Shown: positions 1 to 9,161, counted from the first letter of the stretch. The stretch is DNA of 64,000 nt from Marinomonas ostreistagni (GCF_016461785.1 NZ_JAEMUH010000015.1:56487-120486); one strand, 5' to 3'. Made by a program: numbers and translations. The notes: generated from the sequence alone by a model not told the origin.

Positions 1-1
1 T

Positions 2-448
2 ATGGTGCCTTTTCATGGTCAAGGGATGAATTGCGCACTAGAAGACGTAGTGACGTTAGTAGAATCGCTGACATTGCATCCTTCACAGCAAAGTGAGGCC
101 TTACAGGAGTATGAGCGCAAGCGAAAACCGAACGCCTACGCCATTCAGGAAATGGCCTTGGAAAACTACCGAGAAATGCGCCATTGCGTGAGTACTAAAA
201 GCTATTTATTGGAGAGAGATCTTTCTAACTGGATCGCTGAGCGCTACCCAGAAAAGTTTATTCCTAGATACAGCCTAGTAACTTTTTCTCGAGTTTCCTA
301 TGAGTTTGCTTATAAACAAGGTCAATCTCAGCGCGAGTTACTGAAACGCTTTACAAAAGACTGCCATACGTTTGATGAAATAGACCTTAGTGCCGTGGCT
401 AAAGCAGTGAATGAAGAACTCTGTGAATTTAGTAGGGATGTGTATTAG
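2..448 (+). CDS. kmo: kynurenine 3-monooxygenase, C-terminal part (cut by window start)
   Basis: This is the last 148 residues of a FAD-dependent aromatic hydroxylase of the kynurenine 3-monooxygenase family, which converts L-kynurenine to 3-hydroxykynurenine with NADPH and O2. The visible part opens with PFHGQGMNCALED, the third flavin-binding motif of this family, followed by the helical C-terminal region with the EYERKRKPNA stretch typical of bacterial KMO. Full-length enzymes are about 450 residues, so roughly two thirds lies upstream of the window and the true start is not visible. Three bases separate its stop from the arylformamidase-like gene, so the two are co-transcribed, which supports the kynurenine assignment. 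Confidence 0.88.
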   Translation: MVPFHGQGMNCALEDVVTLVESLTLHPSQQSEALQEYERKRKPNAYAIQEMALENYREMRHCVSTKSYLLERDLSNWIAERYPEKFIPRYSLVTFSRVSYEFAYKQGQSQRELLKRFTKDCHTFDEIDLSAVAKAVNEELCEFSRDVY

Positions 449-451
449 GTC

Positions 452-1309
452 ATGAATAGCCAATTACAAGATCTTTCCGCGTTATATGATAGCCTATCGG
501 ATGAGGATAGAGCGCGTGCTTATTCGCCTAGCTCTAATGCTCCTAACTATCTACAAACGATTTTACAATATCATGAACGTAGCCAAAAGATAAAAACAGA
601 GAGAGGGGAACCTGTTTATCTTGAATATGGCTCCCATCCAGAACAAAAAATTGCTTACTTTTCGGCAGGGGCGAATCAGAACGAGACGATCTTTGTCTTC
701 ATTCATGGTGGGTATTGGCAGGAGTTGGGCATAGAGGATTCTCTTTTTGCGGCACCTAGATATCTTGGGAAAAACATAAGTTATGCCGCGATTGGTTACC
801 CTCTGGCACCTGGGAAAAGTGTTTTTGAAATTGTTATTGAGGTAAGAAAAGCCATCTCAATGTTACATGGCTATGCATCTTTACAACGAAAAAACGTTAA
901 ACTCATCATTGGCGGTAGCTCGGCTGGTGCTCATTTGGCTGCGACTTTTTTAACTAGCATTCCAAATACATGTGCTGAGCATTTTCCTTTTATAAAAGGA
1001 GCTGTTTTGCTCTCGGGTATCTATGACCTTCGCCCTTTGGTAGGGACCTATATTAACGACGCTTTAAAGCTAGACCTCCAGCAAGCTCGCGAATTAAGTC
1101 CTTTGCATCAACCAATAGAAAACAATATCCCAGTGGCTGTGTACTGGGGGGAGTTTGATACGGAGGCTTTTAAACAGCAGAGTGAAGAATATGCTAAATA
1201 CCTCGAACAACATTCCATGTTGTATGAAAGTCGTGAAATAAAAGATAAGGATCACTTTGATCTGGTTTTTGAATTAGGTGCGATCGATGAGGGTCTGCTC
1301 CACTTATAA
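452..1309 (+). CDS. arylformamidase-like alpha/beta hydrolase (kynurenine formamidase)
   Basis: This 285-residue alpha/beta hydrolase carries the HGGYWQ oxyanion motif (residues 85-90) and GGSSAGAH with the presumed nucleophile Ser157. Asp236 (GEFD) and His268 (KDHFD) are good candidates for the rest of the triad. The HGG-x-W signature and length match the eukaryote-type kynurenine formamidase group, which hydrolyses N-formylkynurenine to kynurenine, the substrate of the preceding gene product. It begins three bases after the monooxygenase stop. Other carboxylesterases share the fold, so the substrate is inferred mainly from context. No tryptophan dioxygenase or kynureninase is visible here; they could lie upstream. 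Confidence 0.8.
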   Translation: MNSQLQDLSALYDSLSDEDRARAYSPSSNAPNYLQTILQYHERSQKIKTERGEPVYLEYGSHPEQKIAYFSAGANQNETIFVFIHGGYWQELGIEDSLFAAPRYLGKNISYAAIGYPLAPGKSVFEIVIEVRKAISMLHGYASLQRKNVKLIIGGSSAGAHLAATFLTSIPNTCAEHFPFIKGAVLLSGIYDLRPLVGTYINDALKLDLQQARELSPLHQPIENNIPVAVYWGEFDTEAFKQQSEEYAKYLEQHSMLYESREIKDKDHFDLVFELGAIDEGLLHL

Positions 1310-1319
1310 GGATGTTTAT

Positions 1320-1733
1320 ATGAAACTTGTTCCTGTACTTTTAAACGATGATGTTAAAGCCATAGCTGAAGCCTCTGCCTGCTATGCGATAGAACATAAT
1401 CATAAAGTGACCATTGCAATTGTTGATTCAGGTGGTCACCTATTACACTTAAACCGCTTGGAGGACACGGCGCCTTTTACCGTTGACATGGCAACCGCGA
1501 AAGCAAAAACAGCGGCCCTGACAAAACGGGAAACGGGATTTTACGAAGACTTGGTATTAAAAGGGCGTTTATCTTTTCTCGGGATGCCGCTGGAAGGCAT
1601 TATGGAAGGTGGTTTTCCTATAATCATAGAGGAACAAGTAGTAGGCGCTATAGGCGTATCTGGATCGACATCGCAGATTGATGCGAAAATTGCCAACGTA
1701 GCACTTAATAACTATCAACACAAAGCCTTCTAA
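1320..1733 (+). CDS. GlcG/HbpS-family heme-binding-like protein
   Basis: This is a 137-residue protein of the GlcG/HbpS fold (DUF336). It has the family pattern of an N-terminal helix, a strand with IVDSGGHLLHLNRL, the MATAKAKTAA helix, and a C-terminal GAIGVSGST segment. An in-frame start exists at 1278, inside the hydrolase gene, but ATG 1320 lies about eight bases after AAGGA and gives the normal family length, so I chose it. Members of the family bind heme or sit beside oxidative catabolic genes with unclear roles. It is the last gene of the kynurenine operon. Its exact function here is unknown. Confidence 0.75.
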   Translation: MKLVPVLLNDDVKAIAEASACYAIEHNHKVTIAIVDSGGHLLHLNRLEDTAPFTVDMATAKAKTAALTKRETGFYEDLVLKGRLSFLGMPLEGIMEGGFPIIIEEQVVGAIGVSGSTSQIDAKIANVALNNYQHKAF

Positions 1734-1734
1734 A

Positions 1735-2598
1735 TTAGATATTCAAGCGGTTCGCCAGCGATAGAAACGCTTCTTTTGCAGGGTGTTTGGTGACGTTTTT
1801 ATTCCAAATAAAGTAATTCGTCACTGGTGTAAGCGCGTCAAACTGATAGTGATGGATTTCTGATTTTTGAATAAAGCGGTCAAAAATGCTTTTTGGCACC
1901 ATGGCAAGGCCCGCGCCAGCACTGACACAACCTAAAATAGCGCCATTACTGGCCATATCAGTGATGTGGATAGGAATATCTAATGACTTAGTCCAAGATT
2001 CCAATATTTGTCGATAAGGACACCCCGCTGGCCACATAAAAAAGCCGAGTCCAGCTAAATCCTGCGGTGATTGAATAATGGGATGAGTCGCGGGTGCAAT
2101 GAGTATGAGTGGCTCTTGGTACAGTGCTGCAAAGCCTATATTGGGATGAGTAGGCTTTGCGGCAATGACTGCAGCATCTAATCGAAAATTCAGTACTTCA
2201 TGTTGCAGCACAGGCCAACGGTCAGTCTGAAATTGGATTTGAACATCGGGGTATTCTTGATGAAAAGCGGCCAGCAAACTTGGCAAGCGACTCATGGCAG
2301 AGGATTCAATGGCGCCGAGTTTGAATAGACCTGTAGGGTGGATGTCTTGTTGCATGCTTTGTTTGGCTGCATCGCACTGAATCAATATTTTATTAACATG
2401 TTCCAGAAATACCTGACCATTCTGACTAAGCCGTAATCCTCGCCCTTGCCTTACGAACAAGTCTTGCCCCAGCTCTTCTTCTAATTTACGAATGCGTGTT
2501 GTGATGTTTGAAGGCACACAATGCAGTTCTTCTGCAGCCCGAGCAATGCTACCTAAATCGGCAATGGTCTTAAACATTCTTAGCTGTGACAGTTCCAT
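1735..2598 (-). CDS. LysR-family transcriptional regulator
   Basis: This is a 287-residue LysR regulator. It has an N-terminal winged helix (residues 1-60, with ARAAEELHCVPSNITTRIRKLE as the helix-turn-helix) and a periplasmic-binding-like effector domain (about 90-285). The WPAGCPYR segment in the middle resembles the PtrR/YneJ and YnfL subgroup. It converges with the kynurenine operon (one base between stops) and diverges from the TSUP transporter gene at 2710, which is its most likely target. No effector can be read from the sequence. Confidence 0.85.
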   Translation of the reverse strand: MELSQLRMFKTIADLGSIARAAEELHCVPSNITTRIRKLEEELGQDLFVRQGRGLRLSQNGQVFLEHVNKILIQCDAAKQSMQQDIHPTGLFKLGAIESSAMSRLPSLLAAFHQEYPDVQIQFQTDRWPVLQHEVLNFRLDAAVIAAKPTHPNIGFAALYQEPLILIAPATHPIIQSPQDLAGLGFFMWPAGCPYRQILESWTKSLDIPIHITDMASNGAILGCVSAGAGLAMVPKSIFDRFIQKSEIHHYQFDALTPVTNYFIWNKNVTKHPAKEAFLSLANRLNI

Positions 2599-2709
2599 TA
2601 AATGCTCACTTTAAATGATTCATTGAGTCTTTATAAGTCACTTTAACTTATCTTTTCTGTGGCGTACTTTGCAACGTAAATCTTGCGTTGATCAGAGGAG
2701 TAGCCGGTC

Positions 2710-3480
2710 GTGACAGTGGATTTATTGATGTTGGGAGTCTTTTCGTTTTTAGGTGGGTTAATCGATGCTGCGGTGGGAGGTGGCGGACTCATATTGATTC
2801 CAGCTTTATTGCACGCCTTGCCTCAACATGCGGTAGCAACGGTATTGGGTACCAACAAACTGGCAGTGCTCTTGGGAACTGGCTCCTCTGCGATGACTTT
2901 TTTAAAACGGATCAAAATTCAGTGGCGTTTGATCATTCCTTGTTTACTCAGTGCTTTTGCTTGTGCCTACATTGGCGCTTATTCCGTTGCCAGTATTCCA
3001 ACGCACATCATGAAATATCTTGTGTTTGTGCTACTTGTAGCAATGGCCATCTATACCTTTATGCGCAAGGAACTTGGGCAAGTCCAACATGAAAAAACGT
3101 TAGGGACGTTTCAAATTCTGCAAGGCTGTTTTTTAGGGGGCATGATTGGTTTTTATGACGGTGCATTTGGCCCAGGTAGCGGCAGCTTTTTCATTTTCAT
3201 GTTTGTACGACTGTTTGGTTTCGATTTTCTCAATGCCGCGGCTTCTTCCAAGCTATTAAATATTGGCACCTTTATCGCCGCATTGTCGTTCTTCGTGCCA
3301 TCTGGCCATATGTTGTGGCAGCTAGGGTTTTATATTGCGGTGTGTAACGTTATGGGCGCCATCGTCGGCACCTTCGTTGCATTGAAATATGGCAGTGGTC
3401 TAATACGCAAACTGTTTCTAGTGCTGCTAGTGTTCCTAATAGGTCGGATGGGGATGTCTATTCTTACAGCTGCGGCTTAA
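2710..3480 (+). CDS. TSUP (TauE/SafE) family membrane transporter
   Basis: This 256-residue hydrophobic protein has about eight membrane segments. It carries the family hallmarks: an early GGLIDAAVGGGGLILIPAL loop and the internal repeat GGMIGFYDGAFGPGSGSF. TSUP proteins are small-anion exporters or importers (sulfite, sulfoacetate, taurine-linked or other organic anions). Translation starts at GTG 2710, ten bases after GAGGAG. It is divergent from a LysR gene, a common arrangement for TSUP exporters under substrate control. Its 3' end overlaps the convergent AraC gene by 17 bases. The substrate cannot be predicted. Confidence 0.85.
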   Translation: MTVDLLMLGVFSFLGGLIDAAVGGGGLILIPALLHALPQHAVATVLGTNKLAVLLGTGSSAMTFLKRIKIQWRLIIPCLLSAFACAYIGAYSVASIPTHIMKYLVFVLLVAMAIYTFMRKELGQVQHEKTLGTFQILQGCFLGGMIGFYDGAFGPGSGSFFIFMFVRLFGFDFLNAAASSKLLNIGTFIAALSFFVPSGHMLWQLGFYIAVCNVMGAIVGTFVALKYGSGLIRKLFLVLLVFLIGRMGMSILTAAA

Positions 3481-4369
3481 GCGGCTGCAGCCTAAACGCT
3501 TTCGGCGTTGAGCCATATTGTTGGCGGAATTTTTTGGCAAAGTAAGCAGGGCAGTTGAAGCCAGTGTCATAAGCTATTTGAGAAATAGGCTGTTTGGTTT
3601 GAACCAGCGTTTGAGCTGCCATGCGTAGTCGATATTCTGTCAGATAAGCAGTAGGTGTACTGTTCAGTAGGTTTCGAAACAGCCTATATCCCTCGCTTTC
3701 ACTGATGTTTGCGGCGTTACAGATGTCATAAACTGAAATGGCATTGCGGTAATGCTGCTGGATGAACTCAAGCGCGACTTGAATGCGCCTTTCTTGTTGT
3801 GTGGTGTTTTTGCTTTTGGAATGGGGCAGTTTAATGTTGCTGGCTAGCAAGTGCCAGAGCTTCATTAGAGCCATTTGTAAGACAAACTCTTTGTCCGAAT
3901 GCTCCAGATGCCAATGCTCAAACGCCTCTTGCATGGTCTGAATGCATTGGTGTTGCCAGGATATTTCAGGCACGAATGTCACCATTTGCAGTTCGCTGCT
4001 TTGTAAGATCGGTAAAATGTGCTTCTGATAGATGGTGCCTAAGAGGTGGCCGGTGAGAAGCTTAGGGCTGAATACCACATTTAAAATATGGCACTCTTCC
4101 TCGCTGTGGCGAGTTAAGCGATGCAATGCATTGGCATTGATAAACACCATTTCACCTTGGCTGATCACACGCTCTTGATTGACGCATTGTACTAACGTTG
4201 CACCTTCAGCAACGAGTACGACTTCTATCTCTTCATGCCAATGCCAAGGCACCTCCTCATTAAAAAACTGTGAAAAGTATTCATCGTAGGTACCACAAGG
4301 AAAGTCTAGGCTGCCATGTTGAGCCAGCTCTCGTCCCTGAGCATCGGTTTCGATTTTAATATGTTGCAT
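3464..4369 (-). CDS. AraC-family regulator with N-terminal cupin
   Basis: This is a 301-residue regulator with an N-terminal cupin sensor (PWHWHEEIEVVLVAEG around residue 40) and a C-terminal pair of helix-turn-helix motifs (ISVYDICNAANISESEGYRLF, then QIAYDTGFNCPAYFAKKFR near the end). It diverges from the MFS transporter at 4428. The gap holds the direct repeat TGGCAGTAT at 4398 and 4429, a plausible AraC half-site pair. It probably activates the transporter in response to a small molecule bound by the cupin. The ligand is unknown. Confidence 0.86.
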   Translation of the reverse strand: MQHIKIETDAQGRELAQHGSLDFPCGTYDEYFSQFFNEEVPWHWHEEIEVVLVAEGATLVQCVNQERVISQGEMVFINANALHRLTRHSEEECHILNVVFSPKLLTGHLLGTIYQKHILPILQSSELQMVTFVPEISWQHQCIQTMQEAFEHWHLEHSDKEFVLQMALMKLWHLLASNIKLPHSKSKNTTQQERRIQVALEFIQQHYRNAISVYDICNAANISESEGYRLFRNLLNSTPTAYLTEYRLRMAAQTLVQTKQPISQIAYDTGFNCPAYFAKKFRQQYGSTPKAFRLQPLKPQL

Positions 4370-4427
4370 GGGCTAAAAGTAGGATTGTTATAGTTTTTGG
4401 CAGTATTGCGTTATCTAAAAGATATAA

Positions 4428-5681
4428 ATGGCAGTATCGTTTGCGTTCTTACGTTTGGATATGAGTGTAGTGATGTTGCTGTTATTAGTCATTATTTATG
4501 TGGCATTTATAAGTTTAGGTTTGCCTGACGCGGTATTGGGATCGTCTTGGCCTGTTATGCATCGTGACTTAGAGGCATCGGTTGAATATGCCGGATTAAT
4601 TGCGCTGATCATTAGCTCTGGCACAGTGATGTCTAGCTTACTCTCCGTTCGACTGATACGACGCTTTGGCATTGGTATTGTGGTGTCTGTCAGTGTGCTT
4701 TTGACGGCTTTGGCCTTAGTTGGCTTTGCTATGAGTCAAATCGCATGGATGCTTTTGTGTCTAGCGATCCCCCTTGGACTGGGAGCGGGGGCGGTAGACT
4801 CGGCGTTAAATAATTTCGTTGCATTGCACTATAAAGCCAAGCATATGAATTATCTCCATTCATTCTGGGGTGTGGGTGCGACCGCGGGCCCTTTGATCAT
4901 GGCCAACTACATTACGCTGAGTGAAGGCTGGCGAGACGGTTATTGGGTTATTGGTCTTGCTCAATTAGCGTTAGTCGTTCTACTTCTGTGTGCTATTCCC
5001 CTGTGGCGCAAAGCCGCGCAGTCGAACAACCAAGTAGAAGAAGATCACGATACCTTAGTGACAAATCGTGCAGCACTAAAGATTCATGGCGTGTCATCGC
5101 AGTTACTGGTGTTCTTCTGCTATTGCTCCATTGAGCTAGGAACGGGGCTTTGGGCGGCGAGCTTTTTGATCTCTGAAAAGGGCACATTGGCGTCAGAAGC
5201 AGCGTTTTGGGTAGCGATCTATTACGGTGGCATTACCATCGGGCGTTTTGTTTGTGGAGCCATTGCCCAGCGATTTCGTGAGTCCAGCATGATTCGAATG
5301 GGGGCTTTCTTAATGGTGTCCGGTGCGATTTTGTTAGCACTGCCGGTTCAGAATTGGTTGGCCAACCTAGGTTTGTTGTTAATCGGCTTTGGCTGTGCGC
5401 CAGTGTTCCCTAATACCCTGCATTTGACACCGGTACGATTTGGTAAGAAAGCCTCTCAAGCCATTATTGGTTTATCGATGGCTACCGCCTATGTGGGCAA
5501 TACATTGGTGCCGCCGACTTTGGGTGTGGTTCTGAAATACAGCTCGTTTGCCACGTTGCCTTTTATCTTACTGGCACTTGCTTTGTTATTGCTCTGGGCA
5601 ACTGAGCTATTGCAAAGTCGGCATACGCCGTCGAGAGACATTCAGGGAGAAACGTCATGTCAGTCATCGCTTTCAAAATAA
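4428..5681 (+). CDS. MFS transporter
   Basis: This is a 417-residue major facilitator protein with twelve predicted membrane segments. The N half holds GLPDAVLGSSWP in the first loop and RLIRRFGIG, the conserved loop 2-3 basic motif. A central hydrophilic loop lies near residues 195-225, and GRFVCGAIAQRFRE repeats the basic motif in the second half. The architecture resembles the FucP/YfkF-like sugar or drug subgroup. The start is uncertain: ATG 4428 lacks a ribosome site and overlaps a direct repeat, so ATG 4461 or 4473 may be used. Divergent from an AraC regulator and overlapping the next small gene. Confidence 0.85.
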   Translation: MAVSFAFLRLDMSVVMLLLLVIIYVAFISLGLPDAVLGSSWPVMHRDLEASVEYAGLIALIISSGTVMSSLLSVRLIRRFGIGIVVSVSVLLTALALVGFAMSQIAWMLLCLAIPLGLGAGAVDSALNNFVALHYKAKHMNYLHSFWGVGATAGPLIMANYITLSEGWRDGYWVIGLAQLALVVLLLCAIPLWRKAAQSNNQVEEDHDTLVTNRAALKIHGVSSQLLVFFCYCSIELGTGLWAASFLISEKGTLASEAAFWVAIYYGGITIGRFVCGAIAQRFRESSMIRMGAFLMVSGAILLALPVQNWLANLGLLLIGFGCAPVFPNTLHLTPVRFGKKASQAIIGLSMATAYVGNTLVPPTLGVVLKYSSFATLPFILLALALLLLWATELLQSRHTPSRDIQGETSCQSSLSK

Positions 5682-5866
5682 ACCATTCATCGGATGATGC
5701 ATTACAACAAAAGCTGTTGTTGCTATTAGCGTTAGAAGAGGAACAAACATCTGGCGCCTTAGCGCAGAAGCTTGCTCGATCGCCTCAGGAGGTGATCAAA
5801 GCACTTGATTACCTGTTGTATCGAGGGTTGGTTGAGCTTCGCGGCGCGCGCTACTGTTTGAAATAA
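5657..5866 (+). CDS. small winged-helix-like protein, function unknown
   Basis: This gives a 69-residue protein whose start overlaps the end of the MFS gene by 25 bases and is preceded by AGGGAGA. Residues 15-69 look like a compact winged helix: a helix rich in Leu, then TSGALAQKLARSPQEVIKAL as helix-turn-helix, then LVELRGARYCLK as the wing. That layout resembles the C-terminal domain of DprA and small FeoC-like proteins. The coupling to the transporter and the coherent HTH pattern argue for a real gene. No function can be assigned. Confidence 0.6.
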   Translation: MSVIAFKINHSSDDALQQKLLLLLALEEEQTSGALAQKLARSPQEVIKALDYLLYRGLVELRGARYCLK

Positions 5867-5972
5867 TGGTTTAGCGAGATCCGCAAAAATATCTTGGTTT
5901 TGCAGTGTAAGTTGGACGATACACGCAGTAAATAATGTTAGACTTCGCGCCATATTGAGTTAGAGGTCCAGC

Positions 5973-8168
5973 ATGGAAATCAAGGTAAATTTTTTAGACA
6001 ATCTTCGCTTAGAAGCCAAGTTCGACGACTTTACGGTCGTAGCGGATCAACCCATTCGTTACAAAGGGGATGGTTCTGCGCCCAGCCCATTTGACTACTT
6101 CTTGGCTTCGTCTGCGCTCTGTGCTGCCTATTTCGTAAAGGTTTACTGTAAGGCTCGTGATATCCCTACAGAGGATATTCGCCTATCACAAAATAACATT
6201 GTCGATCCTGAAAACCGTTACAACCAGATTTTCCAAATCCAAGTCGAGTTGCCTGAGTACATCAGTGATAAAGATCGCCAAGGCATTTTACGTTCTATTG
6301 AACGTTGTACCGTTAAAAAAGTGGTGCAAGAAGGCCCAGAATTTAAGATCGAAACGGTTGAGGATTTAGACGCGGGTGCGTCGCTAATGGCGATGGCGCG
6401 ACCTGACGGCGCTGAGAAAACGGTGATTTTGGGTAAAGATCTTCCGTTAGAAGATACCATTGCCAATATGTCTGGTCTGTTGGCAGATCTCGGTATGAAG
6501 ATCGAAGTGGCGTCTTGGCGTAACATCGTGCCAGGTGTTTGGTCCCTTCACCTGCGTGATGCCGCGTCACACATGTGTTTCACCAACGGTAAAGGGGCAA
6601 CGAAAGAAAGTGCGTTGTGTTCTGCTCTAGGTGAGTTCATTGAGCGCGCTAGCTGTAACTTCTTCTACAACGATCAATACTTTGGTGAAGAATTAGCGAA
6701 CGCGGAGTTCGTGCATTACCCAACAGAAAAATGGTTCCCTCTAACCGAAGACGACTCTATTCCACAAGGTCTGCTTGACGATTACTGCTTGGATATCTTC
6801 GATCCTGAGCAAGAGCTTCAAGGCTCACACCTGATTGATACCAACTCTGGCAATATCGAGCGCGGTATTTGTGCGATCCCTTACGTGCGTCAATCTGACC
6901 AAGAAACGGTCTACTTCCCATCAAATCTGATCGAAAACTTGTTTTTAAGCAACGGTATGAGCGCGGGCAACACGCTACCAGAAGCCATGGTGCAGTGTTT
7001 GTCTGAGATCTTTGAGCGTGCTGTGAAGAAACAAATCATAGAGCAAGAAATTGTCCTGCCTGATGTGCCTATGTCGGTCTTGGAAAAATACCCAAGTATT
7101 TTGGAAGGCATTAAAAGCCTAGAAGAAAACGGTTTCCCAGTCGTAGTGAAAGACGCGTCTTTGGGCGGTCAATTCCCTGTCATGAACGTGACGCTGATGA
7201 ACCCGCGTACCGGTGGTGTGTTTGCCTCCTTTGGCGCGCATCCAAGTTTTGAAGTGGCGTTAGAGCGAAGCCTAACTGAACTGCTGCAAGGTCGTAGCTT
7301 CGAAGGTTTAAACGATGTGCCGCTGCCAACGTTTAACTCATTCGCAGTACAAGAGCCGAATAACTTTGTTGAGCACTTTATCGACTCGACCGGTGTGATT
7401 TCTTGGAAGTTCTTTAGCGCCAAAGCAGATTACGAATTCTGCGAATGGGATTTCTCAGGCACCACAGAAGAGGAGCGTGATGGCCTAATGGGCATCCTCG
7501 AAGACATGGGCAAAGAAGTCTACATGGCGGTATTCGATGAGCTAGGTGCCAACGCTTGTCGAATCTTAGTGCCAGATTACTCTGAAGTGTATCCTGCGGA
7601 CGATTTGATTTGGGACAACACCAACAAAGCTTTGCTGTTCCGTGAAGACATTCTCAACATTCACACACTGGACGACGAAGCGCTGGAAGCATTGTTAGAG
7701 CGTTTAGAAGAAAGCGAGCTAGATAACTACAACGACATTCGTACTTTGATCGGTGTGGAGTTCGATGAAAACACCCCATGGGGACAGCTGGATGTGGGCG
7801 AGCTGAAGCTATTGCTGTTCTTGGCGCTGCAAATGCACGAAGAAGCTAAAGATCAAGTACAGGAATTCCTAAGCTACAACAATAATACTGTGGAGCGTGG
7901 TTTGTTCTACCAAGCTGTCAGTGCGGTGTTGGAAATCGAACTAGACGACGAGCTTGAGCTAGAGGATTTCTTACCCAACCTATCCCGTATGTTTGGCAAA
8001 GAAGTCATGGAAAACGTAGTGGGTTCCGTGAATGGTACGGTCAAGTTCTACGGCCTAGCACCAACGAATATGAAACTTGAAGGGCTAGATCGTCACTTGA
8101 AACTGATCGATAGCTATAAAAAGCTCCACGCATACCGTGCAAAGAAGCACGCTGAGGCGTCTAAGTAA
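5973..8168 (+). CDS. ycaO: OsmC-YcaO fusion protein
   Basis: This is a 731-residue fusion. Residues 1-135 form an OsmC/Ohr-type domain with two cysteines in the usual helices (Cys50 in SSALCAAYFVK, Cys112 in IERCTVKKV). From about residue 155 onward it follows E. coli YcaO closely, with FTNGKGATKESAL, the ATP-binding GEFIER (Glu221, Glu224), PLTEDDSIPQGLLDDY and FIDSTGVISW all recognisable, and a helical C-terminal tail domain. YcaO enzymes activate amide backbones with ATP. E. coli YcaO has been linked to RimO-dependent methylthiolation of ribosomal protein S12. The C-terminus lacks the PxPxP tail of azoline-forming YcaO proteins, and no precursor peptide is nearby, so a housekeeping role is more likely than natural-product synthesis. 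Confidence 0.9.
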   Translation: MEIKVNFLDNLRLEAKFDDFTVVADQPIRYKGDGSAPSPFDYFLASSALCAAYFVKVYCKARDIPTEDIRLSQNNIVDPENRYNQIFQIQVELPEYISDKDRQGILRSIERCTVKKVVQEGPEFKIETVEDLDAGASLMAMARPDGAEKTVILGKDLPLEDTIANMSGLLADLGMKIEVASWRNIVPGVWSLHLRDAASHMCFTNGKGATKESALCSALGEFIERASCNFFYNDQYFGEELANAEFVHYPTEKWFPLTEDDSIPQGLLDDYCLDIFDPEQELQGSHLIDTNSGNIERGICAIPYVRQSDQETVYFPSNLIENLFLSNGMSAGNTLPEAMVQCLSEIFERAVKKQIIEQEIVLPDVPMSVLEKYPSILEGIKSLEENGFPVVVKDASLGGQFPVMNVTLMNPRTGGVFASFGAHPSFEVALERSLTELLQGRSFEGLNDVPLPTFNSFAVQEPNNFVEHFIDSTGVISWKFFSAKADYEFCEWDFSGTTEEERDGLMGILEDMGKEVYMAVFDELGANACRILVPDYSEVYPADDLIWDNTNKALLFREDILNIHTLDDEALEALLERLEESELDNYNDIRTLIGVEFDENTPWGQLDVGELKLLLFLALQMHEEAKDQVQEFLSYNNNTVERGLFYQAVSAVLEIELDDELELEDFLPNLSRMFGKEVMENVVGSVNGTVKFYGLAPTNMKLEGLDRHLKLIDSYKKLHAYRAKKHAEASK

Positions 8169-8215
8169 GCTTTTATCCGAGCGCAAAGGGAATTGCGTTC
8201 AGTTAATAAACCTTC

Positions 8216-9097
8216 CTAAAAGAAGCTAATAGGTAGGTAAAACTCCAAATCGAAGCTTTCGTCTTCGGTTAAGAATTGGTTTTGATAATACTGCACGTAG
8301 CCTGGAGTAGAGCGCAGTTTAAACTTCGATCTGGGTAACCAAGTTTCCAGTACTTGGCTGATTTTAGGTAGCAGTTCCCCGTATTTTCCCTGTAAGTGAA
8401 ACACCGCATGCAAACCTGCAGGTATCACCAGTTGGCTGACCACAGAATGTCTCGCCACAGGCCTATCGATTTCTAAACACGCCACATAGCGACACCGATC
8501 CAGCTCTACCCACGCCGGATTAGAATGATGCAAACCAAATTGTTTATTCGTATCGCGCTGTTCTGAATTGGCCCAAGCCATCAATGTCATCCACGCTTCT
8601 TTAATTGAACGGTTATAGCCTTGATGGCGCTTGTAGGCGACCAATCGAGCAGGACACTCTTGAATGCGAGGTATGGGAAGAGGACTGTCTGTGACGGACT
8701 CATAGCCGCGAGCCACATCAGGGTCTTTTAGGTAGGGTTTTTCCAACGTTGGGCTTTCTTGTTGTCGCCAAGCAGACGGCGCACAGTGGAACGTGCTTTT
8801 AAACGCTTTGTTAAAAGAAGAAGCCGAGCTAAAACCACAGCGATTGGCGATATCGATAATAGAGGAGTGGTTATCGAACATAAGCTGGTTGGCGGCGTAT
8901 TCCATGCGCACACGACGAATGTATTGATGAATGGACTCTCCCACAACACTTTTGAATAAGCGATGGAAATGCTGTTCAGAGTAGGCCGCAACCTCTGCTA
9001 GCTCTTTCGCTCCCAAAGGCCGACTGATGTCTTGGTGAATGTAGAACAAGACTTCATTAATACGGTTCTGATGTTGCTGCATAGAGTGCGAAGACAT
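8216..9097 (-). CDS. AraC-family regulator with GyrI-like effector domain
   Basis: This is a 293-residue protein. The AraC DNA-binding domain is at the N-terminus (residues about 5-105, with LGAKELAEVAAYSEQHFHR and SIIDIANRCGFSSASSFNKAF). It is followed by a GyrI/SbmC-like ligand-binding domain (PARLVAYKRHQGYN to the FYLPI end), the Rob/SoxS-like order with effector domain last. I chose ATG 9097 over an upstream start at 9166 because it fits the family N-terminus and has GGTGAA just ahead. It diverges from the aminotransferase gene, and a palindrome at 9162-9177 lies between them. Confidence 0.85.
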   Translation of the reverse strand: MSSHSMQQHQNRINEVLFYIHQDISRPLGAKELAEVAAYSEQHFHRLFKSVVGESIHQYIRRVRMEYAANQLMFDNHSSIIDIANRCGFSSASSFNKAFKSTFHCAPSAWRQQESPTLEKPYLKDPDVARGYESVTDSPLPIPRIQECPARLVAYKRHQGYNRSIKEAWMTLMAWANSEQRDTNKQFGLHHSNPAWVELDRCRYVACLEIDRPVARHSVVSQLVIPAGLHAVFHLQGKYGELLPKISQVLETWLPRSKFKLRSTPGYVQYYQNQFLTEDESFDLEFYLPISFF

Positions 9098-9161
9098 AGT
9101 CAATTCACCAAGTTTGAAAGGCTTAAAATAGCATATATGGACAAAAGCTACCGCATAAATG

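Noticed and set aside
2688..3092. 134-residue open frame overlapping the TSUP gene
   Set aside because: Out of frame with the clear TSUP protein, cysteine-rich and motif-free.
5973..8168. Azol(in)e-forming natural-product cluster
   Set aside because: No precursor peptide, no E1-like or dehydrogenase gene nearby, and the YcaO lacks the proline-rich C-terminus; it matches the E. coli housekeeping type.
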